Shown here in pieces: positions 51,691 to 63,780 of a stretch of DNA of 64,000 nucleotides. Numbering within the stretch: the first letter of the stretch is position 1; the number at the start of each line of letters is the position of its first letter. The DNA lies in assembly GCF_026230105.1 (NCBI RefSeq), contig NC_079477.1, forward strand, positions 10,855,001 to 10,919,000. The letters are read 5' to 3'. The translations under genes were made by a program, and so were the position numbers. The stretch comes from Diorhabda sublineata (taxonomy: Eukaryota > Arthropoda > Insecta > Coleoptera > Chrysomelidae). Under the pieces are notes generated by a model that did not search any database, had not been told where the DNA came from, and saw only the letters and a list, made by a program, of their open reading frames with translations.

Positions 51691-53399
51691 GGAGAAAGAA
51701 GATAGCCATTATTATAATTGGTTAAAAAGGTGAAAGCATCACTCGGAACATTAGAACACTTTCAGAGATCTTTCACAGGATTAGTCATCATCGTGGATTT
51801 ATAGCTTAGATGGATAACTCTCTGAGGTACTAGTTATTGACAAATAACTTTCAGTAGCAATTGTGATTCTTATTTTGCTCCACTCATTTCAACCTTAGAT
51901 TATTTATTTAACTTGTGTCTAGCTATCAATATAATGTTGCTTGGCTCGTAATTTTGAATCTTCGCTATTAACAAAAATTTGAAAATAAAGTTTAACTGTT
52001 ATGAACTAGATATTTTTTGATTTTCATAGCGTTGGTGTGTTTATAAAAGTTAATTTGAGGCAGAATGATCATAGAAATGACCAGAGAAATAAAATCAATA
52101 ATGAGGGTCATTTTAGGTTAATATATCGTTTCATAAACAGGTTTAAGCAGATATTTTATTGTTTGGAATTTAAATTACCAATATTGCAAATTACACTAAT
52201 TTGTAACCTCATAAAAAGTAAATCAGTGAATATAATTGTCATGAGAGAAGCCAATATAATAATGCAAGTAAAGTTCATCACCGTTAGCAGAACCAAAAAG
52301 CTAGACATCGGTTCACCCAATACTAGTCTTGGTTAGATTGTAACATTATGAAACTTTGGTGAAAAATTACCGTTAGAAAGTTAAGCCAGATTAGGTTGGA
52401 ATTCACCGATATTGAACCAAATTTAACTAGATTGATAGTCACCATGTCAATTGTGATTTTTTATTTTAATATCTACAGCTCGCTACTGAATTTTAATTAA
52501 AAATTATCATTCAAACTGATTATTAGGGAATATTTCTAATAAAGTCTAGAGTTATGGAAAAATTTTCGAATCCGGCATACAGCAGGTACTCCAAACCTGA
52601 AATTCTATGTTTTTCATAAAATTATGGTAGTTATGAGGGTTAATTATAGGGTTATCAGACACTACTTTCTACAGAAACAAAATATCGTCCTTATATCGAA
52701 AACGACATCTTTTGGATTGAGACAACTTATACAAATCAAAAATGTAAACAAAAAACTAGACTACACCGCAAATATCGGAAATTTGGTTAGGTATTGAAGT
52801 ATTGAAACTGATATTCTTATGTATTTAAACATGAGCCGTATAGGTATTCATTTTATTAAATTTTGATGCAAATATGATGGTGATGTTGAAAATTCAGTTA
52901 TCCACTTAACTTACCGCAAAATTTTCAGCATGGTATGTTTCATTAATAGAATAAACAATAGGGTATGATTTTCAAATTAATTTGGATATACGATTGTGAG
53001 GTATCAATTGTTATCAACTCAAAATAGTTTGATGATCCCAGTTTCGAAGAATATGGACTGCCTTTTATGCCTATTTATTTTAAGACAAGTTATTTTTAAC
53101 TAATCTACTTTCATTTCAATAGTCTTTCGTTTGATATATACCATATCTCTATTTCCATTTATATAATTAATTTTTTTATTTCAGTTTAACATGCCCCGAT
53201 AGCGCTGGCCATTGGCACACAAAAACAAACAAATGATACATAAGTTAAATAAAGGAATATTACAAAATCTATCACAACACATGAATTAATTATATTTTCT
53301 CCTATGGCTTGGTGACTTTAAGAAACTCTTAAATCTTAACAGACACAGGAACGTGACAATTTTGGCAGAAAGTTTAGAGGCAGGTGAGAAATAGATGGG
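51691..53399. other. No recognisable content
   Basis: The 99-codon forward ORF at 52037-52336 has no recognisable domain. A pyrimidine tract ending TTTATTTCAG at about 53184 looks like a 3' splice site but no exon could be supported after it. Confidence 0.35.
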
Positions 53400-54770
53400 T
53401 GGATGTTATGTAATGCTCCATAACTGGTACCAAGATTCTTGAATAAGGTTAACTTCAGATCATTGGTAGGCTGAACTGGTATTCCATGAGGATTCTATGC
53501 GGCTTCTTGTCAATGCGATCTGCAGATTCGTTTCCAGCGAGTCCAGTGTGCGATGGAAGCCAGATGAAAAAGACTATCACATCTCTTGGATGGTCGGTAA
53601 ATATGGTTTTAACTGACTGTATGTATCAAGAGAGTCAGTACATATGGCGATACGTTTATGGGGACGTGAGATAAATTTGAAAGCTTGAAGGATACTGTAT
53701 AACTTACCAGTGTAAACATTACACGTCGAAGGTAACCGGAAAGAGTTTATGAATTCGTGGTTGGTAGTGACTGTGCAACCTACACCGGATTCAGCTTTGG
53801 CGGCATACGTATAGAGAATTAGGTCAAAAGATTTTTTATGGAGAATTTCTAGGAATGCTTTCTCTACAAGGACACTAGGTGATTCATGTTTATTGTAAAC
53901 AGTAAGTGAGGTGTCTACTATGGGAATATTTTTGGTCCAAGGGGGACAAGAAGACAAAAGAAGTGGGCAGGTTAAAAATAGGTTTGTATTTTGGAGTAGA
54001 TAAGCGAGCAAGAGATTGTCGTCTCTAGGATAGTGGTTGTTCATTAGCTGCAACAAGTCGCCAAGACAGGAAGCGAAGAGCAGTGTTGTGTACAGAGTTC
54101 ATTGAGACAGTTTTAGACTTGAAAGTGGACATATTGATAAAACTTCTAGCGTATGAGAGCTCTGTAAACTCTTAGCAGTATAATTTAATTGCAGATCCAT
54201 TAAAGGTGGCTGAGGTGTTTAATTATGTTCAGCCTCCTTAAGTAAATGCCTTTTACATCAGAAATATGGTGATTATAGTCGATAATCGAAAGCCACACCA
54301 AGGATTCTTCACTGATTCACAATACGTAAGAAGGAATTATAAAGGAAAATTTGAGTAAATAAAAAAATGATACTCCTAGGTGGGAGATCTCTATTGTACT
54401 AGATTTATTGCGGTTTGGAGCACTTGGCATGTAGAGGGAAAGTTTTACCATGGCTGCAAAGGATTAGGTCACCCGCGTATTGGACATATTTTACGAAACA
54501 GGGGAAGTTGTCGCATACCTGTGAGTATAAATGAGGTAGAGCTTAATACCGAACCTTGAGAGATTCCAGTATTATGTGGATGAGGAAGGGAGAGCTTACC
54601 ATTTGCAGAAGCCCTGAAAAATATATCAGTAAGAAAATTATGGATGAATGATAATACTACATAGATTGTATGGAATAAGTTTATTCAGTTTGCACTTCTG
54701 GATATAGAGTCGAAACCACCTTCAATGCCGAAAATAGTTGCAATGACGTCCTGATGGTTTTTTTAATTTC
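53400..54770 (-). pseudogene. Jockey-like LINE ORF2: reverse transcriptase plus RNase H, catalytically dead
   Basis: Read on the reverse strand from 54770. Motif A is ATIFGIEGGFDSIS (family 'FFDIEKAFDSV', first Asp now Gly). NFLTDIFFRASANGKLSLPH and GISQGSVLSSTSF give motif B. VQYAGDLILCSHGKTF is the YADD box, with the first Asp now Gly (54468-54479). SVHNTALRFLSW and VAANEQPLS are the connector. The 159-codon ORF 54056-53577 is the RNase H domain: LILYTYAAKAESGVGC (family TDASK, Asp now Tyr), RLPSTCNVYTGKLYSILQA (Glu now Lys) and AICTDSL (Asp kept). After a frameshift WLPSHTGLAGNESAD retains the His-containing last motif. Domain order and spacing fit Jockey-clade elements with RNase H. The 5' endonuclease is absent. 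Confidence 0.88.
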
Positions 54771-55984
54771 TCATACAAATTGTTTTGTCTAACATTCCAT
54801 TTATAGTATTGGAAAGTGGATAATAGAAAAACTTACATGATTTTCCTAGTTGTAAAGATGTATCTAGGCTTGATGAAACCAAGCTGATTCTAAAATCTTT
54901 TTTTAACTCATCTACAGAGTTAATTCTGGACAAATATATTCCTGTAGTTGATGAAGAGTTGGTCTGTCAACTGTAAGTCTGTTCATCTATAAATCTTACA
55001 TTTTTGCTATTTCCATGGAAGATAATCTCAATATCATCCGCACATTATCCTGAATGGTCTAACATATTAGCAACAATTATATGCCAGGTATGAAATCACA
55101 AAAATATGAGATAAGTTTGGAATCTACGTAAAATGTATCGTTCTGGCGACGTCACTGATTTTTAATAATCAAAATTGATATTACCTTCCACACTTTTCGT
55201 AGCAGTGGCACCAGTTCCAAGCAACAATCAAAATAAAGCGAATATTTCTTTTTTTTTAAATGATGATTAATGGGCCGAAGTGATTTTAATATCATTTCCA
55301 ACCTTTGAACAGAGGCGCCCAGAGAAATATTTCTTCTAAGTATATATTGCGAGAATTTTCTCAATAATGTGATTTGAATTAATTGAATGTCGATGTAAAT
55401 TGTGTAGAAAAAACTCATCATTGTAGTAACAAATGACATAATTTTTACAATAATATGAATATAATTACACAAATTTTATAACGGAGAATCTGATGAAATT
55501 TACTATGTTGGAAATGACAGTTACTGATTAGACTATTGGATAATTCAGAAAAATTACTTAAGAACATGAAAGTAAAAATCTATAATATGAAAATGAGTCG
55601 CTGAATGCTAAGAGTAAATCTCCAAAACGATTACTGTAATTGTTTTTTCACAATATTCCTTGAAGTACGAGGAAGGTTCTTATGGAAAGAAAAATTTAAA
55701 AACTTGCTCGAAAAAGTCTAAAAACAATACTTTTCTGTTTTCTATAATATAAGTGTTAGTAGAGAAGTCCAGAAAAAGCAAAACAAATGGGTGACGTTAG
55801 TATCAATATATATACGATGGTAACATCAATCAAACACGAATTGTCTTAGGTAAAATGTCACTTCAAATGTAAACGTCTCTTTGAAGTGCATCTATAATTA
55901 TACTAAATTCAAAGGACATTAATTTCTAACAAACTAAAAAAGTGTTCTTTGTGACTCATTTATACTCGACATGCCTCTTGAAAG
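54771..55984. other. No recognisable content
   Basis: The 106-codon reverse ORF at 55152-55472 is rich in Ile/Leu/Phe/Lys and unrecognised. It is probably a chance opening. Confidence 0.4.
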
Positions 55985-56318
55985 GTAGCGGACAAATTAA
56001 GGCAGAAGATACCGAAACTCAACAAAATGTTGCGAAAATATAAAGGAGAAGACATTTTGACACCCTTATCCCAATGATTCAGTCAGACGTACCATTTGAG
56101 TTTAAGCGACTGCAGTTTCTAGTACGATTAGCTTTCACTATGACTATAGACAAATCCCAGGGGCAGTCATTAAGTGCTTGTGGTATTAATATGGAATACC
56201 CATTATATGTTGCCTGTTCCCGTGTTGGAGAACTACAGCTTAGTTTGTTTAGGTGCCAGGTAATCGGACAAAAAATATCGTGTATCATTAGTAAGAATAC
56301 AATGAAGTATAATATGTA
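55985..56318 (+). pseudogene. Helitron RepHel, C-terminal helicase end
   Basis: YKGEDILTP in one frame, then after a shift DTLIPMIQSDVPFEFKRLQF and LAFTMTIDKSQGQSL, CGINME, LYVACSRVGELQ. This is the PIF1-like helicase terminus of Helitron proteins: 'G+DVLIPRIP..P.....FEFKRLQFPVRLAFAMTINKSQGQSL..VG+.L...F.HGQLYVA.SR'. The stretch before LYVACSR is shortened (family 'PVFSHGQ' missing). The open frame runs from 56074 to a stop at 56317. The N-terminal HUH replicase and most of the helicase are absent. It sits about 160 bp upstream of a canonical Helitron 3' end, as expected of one element. A reverse ORF at 56079-56288 is its shadow. Confidence 0.9.
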
Positions 56319-56473
56319 GGTATCATAATTGAAATTGTGAAATTGTTATTTTAGGTATTTTATAATCTCTATTTTTTAACATAATGTACATGTTGACTTA
56401 TTAACTTTTTTTTCAATCTTATTAGCCAACCCAACGTATTAAAAAAACTAAAAAACCCAATAATCGATTGTTA

Positions 56474-56503
56474 GGCGGTACGAAGCTCGCCAGATTGGCT
56501 AGT
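56474..56503 (+). mobile_element. Helitron 3' terminus (hairpin plus CTAG, T-side insertion)
   Basis: GGCG-GTACGAAGCT-CGCC (56474-56491) forms a short G+C-rich hairpin, followed seven bases later by CTAG (56499-56502) and a T. Helitrons end in a hairpin 5-15 bases before CTRR and insert between A and T. The 'GGTACGAAG.TCGCC' wording is that of common insect Helitrons. Together with the helicase tail it marks the right border of the element. Confidence 0.85.
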
Positions 56504-59496
56504 CAATATAATAATTTTTTATATACGACTAAAACCAAATAGGGCAATTGGAGCTCATGCACATGAATTTTCATAAAATTTTAAAAACTACTGTGAATGT
56601 CATTAGTGTACCATGAAATGTGGTTTAATTTCTGATGTTACTATTAAAAATAATGTGAAATCGATTCCCAATTTTCTGTTATAATATAAGTCCATAGATA
56701 ATATTCGATTATACAAGTTACTTATCACTAACTATGCTCTTGTGTTACTTCGTATAAAGGCTTTAAAATGCATTTATGAGCAAATTTATAGTGTTTCCAA
56801 AAACAATGGATTTTCCCGTATGAATACCGTAGTTTTTTGACTCCCTTTCAAAATATTGTACTAAATAAAACACTGTGTTGTTCCACATTTTACATATTCT
56901 GTGAATTTTTTTCGGAGCACCTCCAGTTTTTTTCTCGAAATTTTAAAAATCTTTTCTTCTCGGAAATTTCTTCTTTTTTTTACATGCACAGATCTTCCAT
57001 TATCAAAAATTTATAAGCATCGTAAAATAAATAGCCAAAGCGTAAAAAATTTTATGGAACTACACGCTTCCAGCTCAACATATTTGGACCAGAGCACAAA
57101 TCCTTTATATTAAGATCCATTATCAAATGTTTATCGAATTGATGCCTTTTAGGGCTCAAAATAATAGATAATAATTCCATATTTGTCATAAATTTGAGTT
57201 TAGTTGAGAACACCAAAGTTAAAAGTATATAAGTATATAACTATTATAACTAACTTCATAAATATACTTTTTTTGCTTGAAACTGGTCATAAAGCTGACA
57301 TCAAAACTTGAGAAGAATTAAAATCATTGATTTTTTAGGACTGCTACTGCATTTTCAAAAACCATTGTTTTGACATAAATATTTTTTAACCTGAGCTGAA
57401 GTATGCTGTTCATAATTATAATAATTGTAATAATAAAATTCATATTAAAATGTATTATCAAATGCGTTGCTTACAAAATAGGTAGAACAAAAACCATATT
57501 TGAAATCTTCAAAATCATATGAAAGTAAGTGTATCACATTAATGGACTCACAAAGTGAAACTTTCTATTTATTTATAGATTCCATTAAGCAAATTATACT
57601 TCCATGTAGTTTTTTTCAACTTAATGTCTATTATTCATGTTGGTTGATGCATCTAGGGCTGTTAACTGAAAATACAAAATTAATTTGCTCAGTGTCATCT
57701 GCCATTCATAAAATAGGTGGTTTGTGAACAAGGAGCGAAACCTTAAAACGATTATACACCGTTATTCAGGGTAAATTCAATTAGCATTTTGCGGTAACTA
57801 CGCGGCATTCACCGGTTTATTTAAACAAGTATTGTTTAACTTTCATATTTTGTACAATGTAGAATAATAATTATATCTCTTTTGTACGCCACTGATTCAG
57901 TCGCAGTGTATCGTTTCTTGCTATCTTTGTATTGCTGTATTGCTCACGATTCTTCGCGCTGTTGCTTGAAAAAAACTTCTGACAGTTCACTTTATTGTTT
58001 TCTGCAGCCGAGAAAAATCTTCCGTTCCTTTCTCGTATAAATCACTTTGACGTTTGGTGACTACTGTTTTGGATTAGATTTTTTCATTAAAAACAAAAAT
58101 GATGTGATTTAATAGAAAAATACTAACATCAGTGAATGCAAATATCTTTTTGGTGAAAATTGCAGTTCAACTGAAAGTAGTAATATTGAATCGAAATTAT
58201 GACTTGAGATTATATATGAGATGAAGTTTCTATGATTCACAAAAAATACATGTGGGTTCTCGAAAATAGAATAAGATTTTTGATTAGTTTAATACAGTGA
58301 ATAGTTAATATGGAGAAAAAAGAACAAATATCAAATTTCTCATTTCTCTGGGCAAAAAGATCTGAATATATATTCACTGAAGACTGAATCTCTCACAATT
58401 TGTGTACAAATGTGTCTATATTATCAGTAGCAGAAACTTAAAAACCTGGAGAAAAAGTATAGTCATATTATAAGGTATCTAAGATATCAGGATATTCTAG
58501 AGGAAAAATAAACACTTGACCATTGAAAGCATAGTAACAGTCATTATATATTGTGTAAAGACTATCGTGAATTCTGAAATGCTGGAGAAAAAACCGGAAA
58601 AAATGGATAAAGGTATATAAAAACCCATACATTATCGTGCCACTAGATGAAAAAATCTCAGTATCGCTAAATTGATATAATGTCGTAGCCGAATAGCAAA
58701 AACATCTCACATCAAGTTAGTATATGATATCCTGAATCATAAAATCGAGATAGCATTGTTTATTGAATTTGCATTATTCATTCTGTTTCCGAGGACTAAG
58801 ATTTAAGTTTTATTGACATCTACATCATCTTGATTAATTAAAAGTTAACTTCTGTTTTATATCATGATGGTGAAAAATACGAAAAAGCATTATTTTGCTC
58901 AAACATCAATATTTATTTAATGTTGATTCTCAACAGAAGTTCCTAAGCTCATAATTTTCTCCTTATCTCCACTTAATTCACCTAAAGTTTGTTTCCTGAA
59001 GACCCACAATTTCCAAACCGCCAAAGTGTAAAATACCCGATAAAATATTTGCTTGTCGACGCTGACAAATTGGAAATTACCAAAAAAATATTTAATGGAA
59101 TGCAAAAACCTCTTGAAAGAGTCTGAGTTATAATCCTACTATATAAATTCCGGAACTTGCCCTTGTTGATACTAGATGACAGAATTTATGGGGGCATTAA
59201 CACAATATTCTAAGGATCTTTATTTCTAGATTTTATAACATTATCAAGAGAAATTTTGTAATTTTTTGAACTAATTTGAGATTGTATATTCTGAGAATCA
59301 CTTGAAAAAACTTCTAAGGATATGAAAAATGTTACTTTGAAATTATAGAAACTGAAATATCGATCATACCAGGATGAATAAAAAAATATAACCAAATAGG
59401 AGAAAAGAGAAAGAAGTAATTAAAGTGTTATCTATAACTGGAAATGTAAATACTTTGAAATATATTTCATTTGCCTGATTTTGTGGTGGATAAATC
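56504..59496. other. No recognisable gene
   Basis: ORFs at 56901-57113, 57500-57727 (forward) and 58468-58710, 58917-59105 and 59210-59395 (reverse) give unrecognised products. Sequence at 57780-58060 is less A+T-rich and has a TATAAAT box at about 58037, but no coding sequence was recognised after it. Confidence 0.35.
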
Positions 59497-59510
59497 AGAA
59501 ATTCTTCTTC

Positions 59511-59774
59511 CTGAATACTCTGTTCACACGATCACTACATCAACACTCACAATTACTCTGTCTGACGCACGTTTCGATAACCAAGTTATCGTCTTCAGAG
59601 ACTGAAGGTAAAGAGTTTATCTGAAAGTAAACTGGTTACCTTCAGTCTCTAGTTTACCTTCAGGTAAACTGTTTACCTTCAGTCTCTGAAGACGATAACT
59701 TGGTTATCGAAACGAGAGTCATACAGAGTAATTGTTAGTGTTGGTGTAGTGGTGGTGTAAACAGTATATTCAGT
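59511..59774. repeat. Foldback element, about 100-bp arms
   Basis: The left arm (59511-59612) and right arm (59671-59774) are inverted copies. They share, in opposite orientation, CTGAATA, CACTAC.(T/C)CAACACT, AATTACTCTGT, and a perfect inner block containing CGTTTCGATAACCAAGTTATC and GTCTTCAGAGACTGAAGGTA. The 58-bp centre is made of further partial copies of TTTACCTTCAG. A 12-bp direct repeat, AGAAATTCTTCT, occurs at 59497-59508 and 59810-59821 and might be a target-site duplication, although the right copy is 35 bp beyond the arm. No ORF is present. Confidence 0.85.
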
Positions 59775-59959
59775 ATGAATATCGCCAACTGTGCCAGTAA
59801 TTCCAACTTAGAAATTCTTCTATCACACTCTGTCTCCTTACCTGAAATTGGATATAGTAGAGTTCTAAAATCCGGCGAAGAATATTTTATGAATTACCTG
59901 GAATTCGTTTGATTTGTGTTTTAATATTAGTTTTTACAACATTACGTCTAAATTGTTTT

Positions 59960-60270
59960 TTTTTGAATAATTCCTAGAAAGGTCTATTTATTTATTAGGT
60001 TTGTTTCTTTATTTTTCTCGAACTTTTGGAATTCTCTTGAGATATATAAGAAGTTTGTGTAGCGCATGTCAGTTTAGTTAATAATGAAGAATCGTAGTGA
60101 ACAGAACGAATTAGCAAAATACTCGGACAATTTAAATAAATTATTTGAGTTATTTAAGTGATAGTGATAGGTAAATTATATTATTGAGTGTAGTAAAGTA
60201 TTCAAATAAACTGGGAACATAAGAGACAGTGTTTATTAATTCACCCCACGAATAGGAAGAGTGTAAATAA
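59960..60270 (+). repeat. LTR-like segment (copy 1)
   Basis: The layout resembles the R-U5 region of insect Ty3/gypsy-type LTRs: a TATATAAG box at about 60042, CAGTTTAGTTAATAAT about 30 bp downstream, AATTTAAATAAATTATT, then GTGTTTATTAATTC. The segment at 61.9-62.1 kb has the same order of blocks on the same strand. No retroviral-type coding region lies between them and no PBS was identified, so this is tentative. Confidence 0.35.
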
Positions 60271-61899
60271 ATACGAAAAACATCAGAATAATTTTTAACT
60301 CTTCCTAAATCTACTGTAAATCTTATTATTGTAGATTCCATTTCAAGTGAACGTATCATTTGTTCAATGAAGTATGCTGTTGATATATTTCTGTGAATAG
60401 ATCAGTCGGTTTCCCAGCATTTGTAATCACAGTAATCAGTACTTTAAAATTCATTTGCAATATTAAACTTTGTTCATAAAATAAATGAGAAACATATGTA
60501 TTTCGCTTTTATAATATTTGGCGAATGCACGGGGATGACCACCAGTTTTTTATTTCCTTCCTGTCTTTGCTTTGATGTATGTTCGCTTATAAGTGATTTC
60601 GCAATTTCGTTAAACAATTTTGAGTCAAATTTTAGAAGGTTTTTTATTCATTTCTTATTCTAATATTTCATTATGATCAAATAAGGTAAATAAGCTGAAG
60701 TAATATGTTTTGCAGATATTTCACAATTATGGTGGGTAAAGGCTAGAGCACAATCAGAGTATATGATAAATTGTCGAAATGTTTTAAATAAGTGAAATTC
60801 CTGAAGTTTTCTGTAATGCTCCATGATATCAAGTTTTTTGATTCGGCATTCTTGAATACATCTTAAGTGGAGGCATCTATATCATCGAATATTCACACCA
60901 GCGCCATTGTGGAAGTTTTTTGAACAGCTCTGCACTTTTTCAAGTTCTCTACCATATAAGATACTCCCCCTCCTCTGTAAACTCCTTATAAATAATAAAT
61001 GCCAATAGCATACGACGAAGAGTTTTCATGTTTGATTGTCAAAAATGCTGTCATTTTATAGCTCAAAATTCAAATGTTTTTAGGTCATTACCGATTTTCA
61101 ATCTAGTTTCTAGTATACAATTGAATTATTCTATGTTTTTCTATCAATTTCATTATTTGCATTGAAACGTAGCAGGGAACTAAATATCATCAGTAATATC
61201 AGTATGGGCGGGTGAAAATTAATAGAAATGTGAAATGTGAAATTTTGAAGAAGGGGCATCAATAAATTTTCTAGTAATATAAGAGAAGAATACAATTAAT
61301 TCTATCTATAATTTAAATAATACAGCAACATTATTGGATGTTACATTTAAATCTTTGCAAAACAAGTTTGTTGGGAGATTCTGGACAGAAATCGATATAT
61401 AAAGAGCAATTGTGAAATAATCTGAAGCTGCAAATCCATTGTTTTATTTTGTGAACAAAGTTCATTTATTTCTATGTTCTCGATCATTTTTTCGCGTCCA
61501 TTTAGACTACAGAAAAACTGCCTTTAAAGTTTTCAATCCTGGATTGGAAATGAAATATCATAAAGTTATAATTAAATACTATATTTGGGAAGAGTATTAA
61601 TCATACAATAATTATGTGGTTTGATAAAGTTTTCCAGTAAAAGCAGTATACGTATAGAGTTCTCTCCATTATCAATCAATTATGGTAACAATGTTGACAT
61701 TACTACGAACAACTTCACGACATGGGCAGCGAAGCCGGTCTTGTATCGTTATAATGGACCTTTAAAATTTGGCATATACGCCGAATCGTTTAATGTTTGT
61801 CGGTGCCTTTGATAATGTTTTTTATAAACAGCCGCGAGGTGTTTATGATATTCCTAGGGAGGTCTTTTTATTCATCTGTTTTTGTTTCTCAACTTTATT
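60271..61899. other. No recognisable content
   Basis: If the two LTR-like segments are real, this 1.6-kb interior should hold retrotransposon sequence. I see no gag, protease, RT or integrase motif in it. The 63- and 72-codon ORFs at 61621 and 61769 are unrecognised. Confidence 0.35.
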
Positions 61900-62140
61900 A
61901 ATTCATTCTAGAAGTGTCGTTTCAAATATAAAATCGAGCATTTCTAGCAAAACTAGTCAGTTCATAATAAATAGTCATAGTGAATGAATAGACAACCAAC
62001 CGGTGAATTTAAATAAATTATTCATAATTGGTGAGTGAATAAATAAAATTATCATATGAGTTGATTAAGTCTAGTTAGTGTTAAAGTAAATTGGTTAAGT
62101 AGAAGAGAGTGTTTACAAACTCTCAAATAAATGAGAAACG
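61900..62140 (+). repeat. LTR-like segment (copy 2)
   Basis: CATTCTAGAAG and AATATAAAATCGAG are followed by CAGTTCATAATAAATAG, CATAGTGAATGAAT, AATTTAAATAAATTATTCAT and GAGAGTGTTTAC. The spacing parallels the segment at 60.0-60.3 kb. Similarity is patchy, so these would be old or different subfamilies. Confidence 0.35.
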
Positions 62141-62889
62141 GGCATTAATATGATGCACACATAAACTTTTGCAGAAAAGAAAAATAGATGTTTTTTCTCC
62201 AATACATACAACGTTATAACCTCAAAATATGTGAAACAAAATTCCGTTTAATTCGTGTCATGGTTTTTGTCAACTGCAGATAAATTGGGAAAAGTTACGG
62301 TGTGGCATTTGTAGATGATATTTGGCGGTCCAACCACAGAACAGTGAACTATCAGAATAACAACTGTTTGTTTGGTTGTTCTAGCAAACCAAAACGGATT
62401 TGGTTGAATTTCATGTGTATGCGTTTACATCCTCATATTGCCGAATTTGTTTCTGAAAATGGAAGAGACATTTTATTATTTCACTTTATATTTATGTATA
62501 TTCTTCCGTATGTATATAAGTTTACTCAATATTGCTAGACAAAAGCACCGAATAAAAACGAGAAAAGAAAATTCACTCTAGGCTCCTCTCTTTGTTATGC
62601 CTATCTTTTTGAATATCCAACGCTACTCTTTTCTGATCGCTCGAAGTCGTCATATAGAAACCGATTGTCTGCCACGTTGACTTGTACGGAGTGTGCAACT
62701 GCAATAAAATGCCACGATGCTCTACCAGAAAAAAAAATATAACTATTTTTCACTGTACGAAAGATGAAATTAGGTAAGTAATTGAATTGATTTTTATTGA
62801 TTGAATATTAAAATAATTGATTATGTTAGTGAGGATTTATGTTATCTTTTGAATTTCATATAATAATAAAAACAACATTAACCCAATCG
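62141..62889. other. No recognisable content
   Basis: The 78-codon forward ORF at 62302-62538 starts MAFVDDIWRSN. The FVDD string is not accompanied by other RT motifs, so I do not call it. Confidence 0.4.
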
Positions 62890-63780
62890 AGGCAGAGGAA
62901 AGCGTGAACACCAGTTCGAAAAAGCGGCATCGGAGGCACTTGGATCTAGGACAGTAAACTATACAAATAAGAAGAGAATAAAATACCATGGTTCTGTGAA
63001 GAACTGGGAGCTAAATGTCAAGAGAAGAAAGAAGCCTACCTGAAATACACAACATCAAAAACCCTGAAGATTACAAAAGAGTACGTAATGAAACAACAAC
63101 ATTAGTAAGAGAAATCGAAAGTAAGTATTGAGAACAATTTTCCAAACAGATGGAAAATGATTTTTATGGTATCCAGAAATAGATATGGCGAATGATAAAG
63201 GAAAAAAGTAAAGAAGTCAAAGAGCTCTTCGAGACAAACCAAATACAAATGGAAGCATGGGTCAAGCACCTCAAAGAATGGAAATGAAGACGAAAATTGA
63301 AACGAACTAAACAGGCCTGAAATAACTACAGATGAAGATCTACAGTTTGAATTGACTGAAGTGCAAGCGGCTATCAAAGCCTTACCAAGCAACTAACAAA
63401 TATCATTAACAGGATCGTGTCACATCAAAAAATCCCAGAAGATTTGAGAACGAGTACTACAATTCTCATGTTAAAAAAAGGAGATAAGAAAATCTAATCT
63501 AATTATAGAGAAATCAATTTGCTGGGTGGCAATCTAAAACAAAAAACAAAAATCATTACAAACAAAATAAACAGTCTTATCACGTTAACAAATGAGCAAC
63601 AGGGATTTAGATCGAGAAGGCCGTGCACAGATGCGATTTATTCCTATCGTCACAACTCTGCAACAACTTTGTACAAACACTGATAACTGCGAGCACCAAG
63701 TCGTGTCGGCACGCTTTTGTAAACCTGACTTATATGATTCCAACTAGAGTGATTCTTCTTATCTTGTTAATATTTTTACA
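62890..63780 (+). pseudogene. LINE reverse-transcriptase front half (same style as the 16.7-kb copy)
   Basis: In order, in shifting frames: FEKAASEALGSRTVNYTNKK, then PWFCEELGAKCQEKKEAYLK (the 'W+.EE+...+.+K+.AYLKY' linker after the endonuclease), KYTTSKTLKITKEYV, KWKHGSSTSKN, PEITTDEDLQFELTEVQAAI (family 'I+..EV..AIK.LKN.KAPG', with the KAPG part deleted), KIPEDLRTSTTILMLKKGDK, SNYREINLL and TNEQQGFRSRRPCTDAIYSY. These are the RT finger motifs up to 'FR.GRSC.DA+F'. HAFVNLTYMIPTR may be the start of motif A. The YADD half is absent. Several in-frame stops are present. Confidence 0.87.

Noticed and set aside
55152..55472. 106-codon reverse ORF, among the longest in the window
   Set aside because: Hydrophobic and Lys-rich low-complexity product with no motif, start context or neighbour to support it.
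56079..56288. 69-codon reverse ORF
   Set aside because: Antisense to the Helitron helicase tail.
62302..62538. Forward ORF with an FVDD string, considered as a Copia RT box
   Set aside because: None of the neighbouring RT motifs is present, and the residues after FVDD do not fit 'YVDDIL'.
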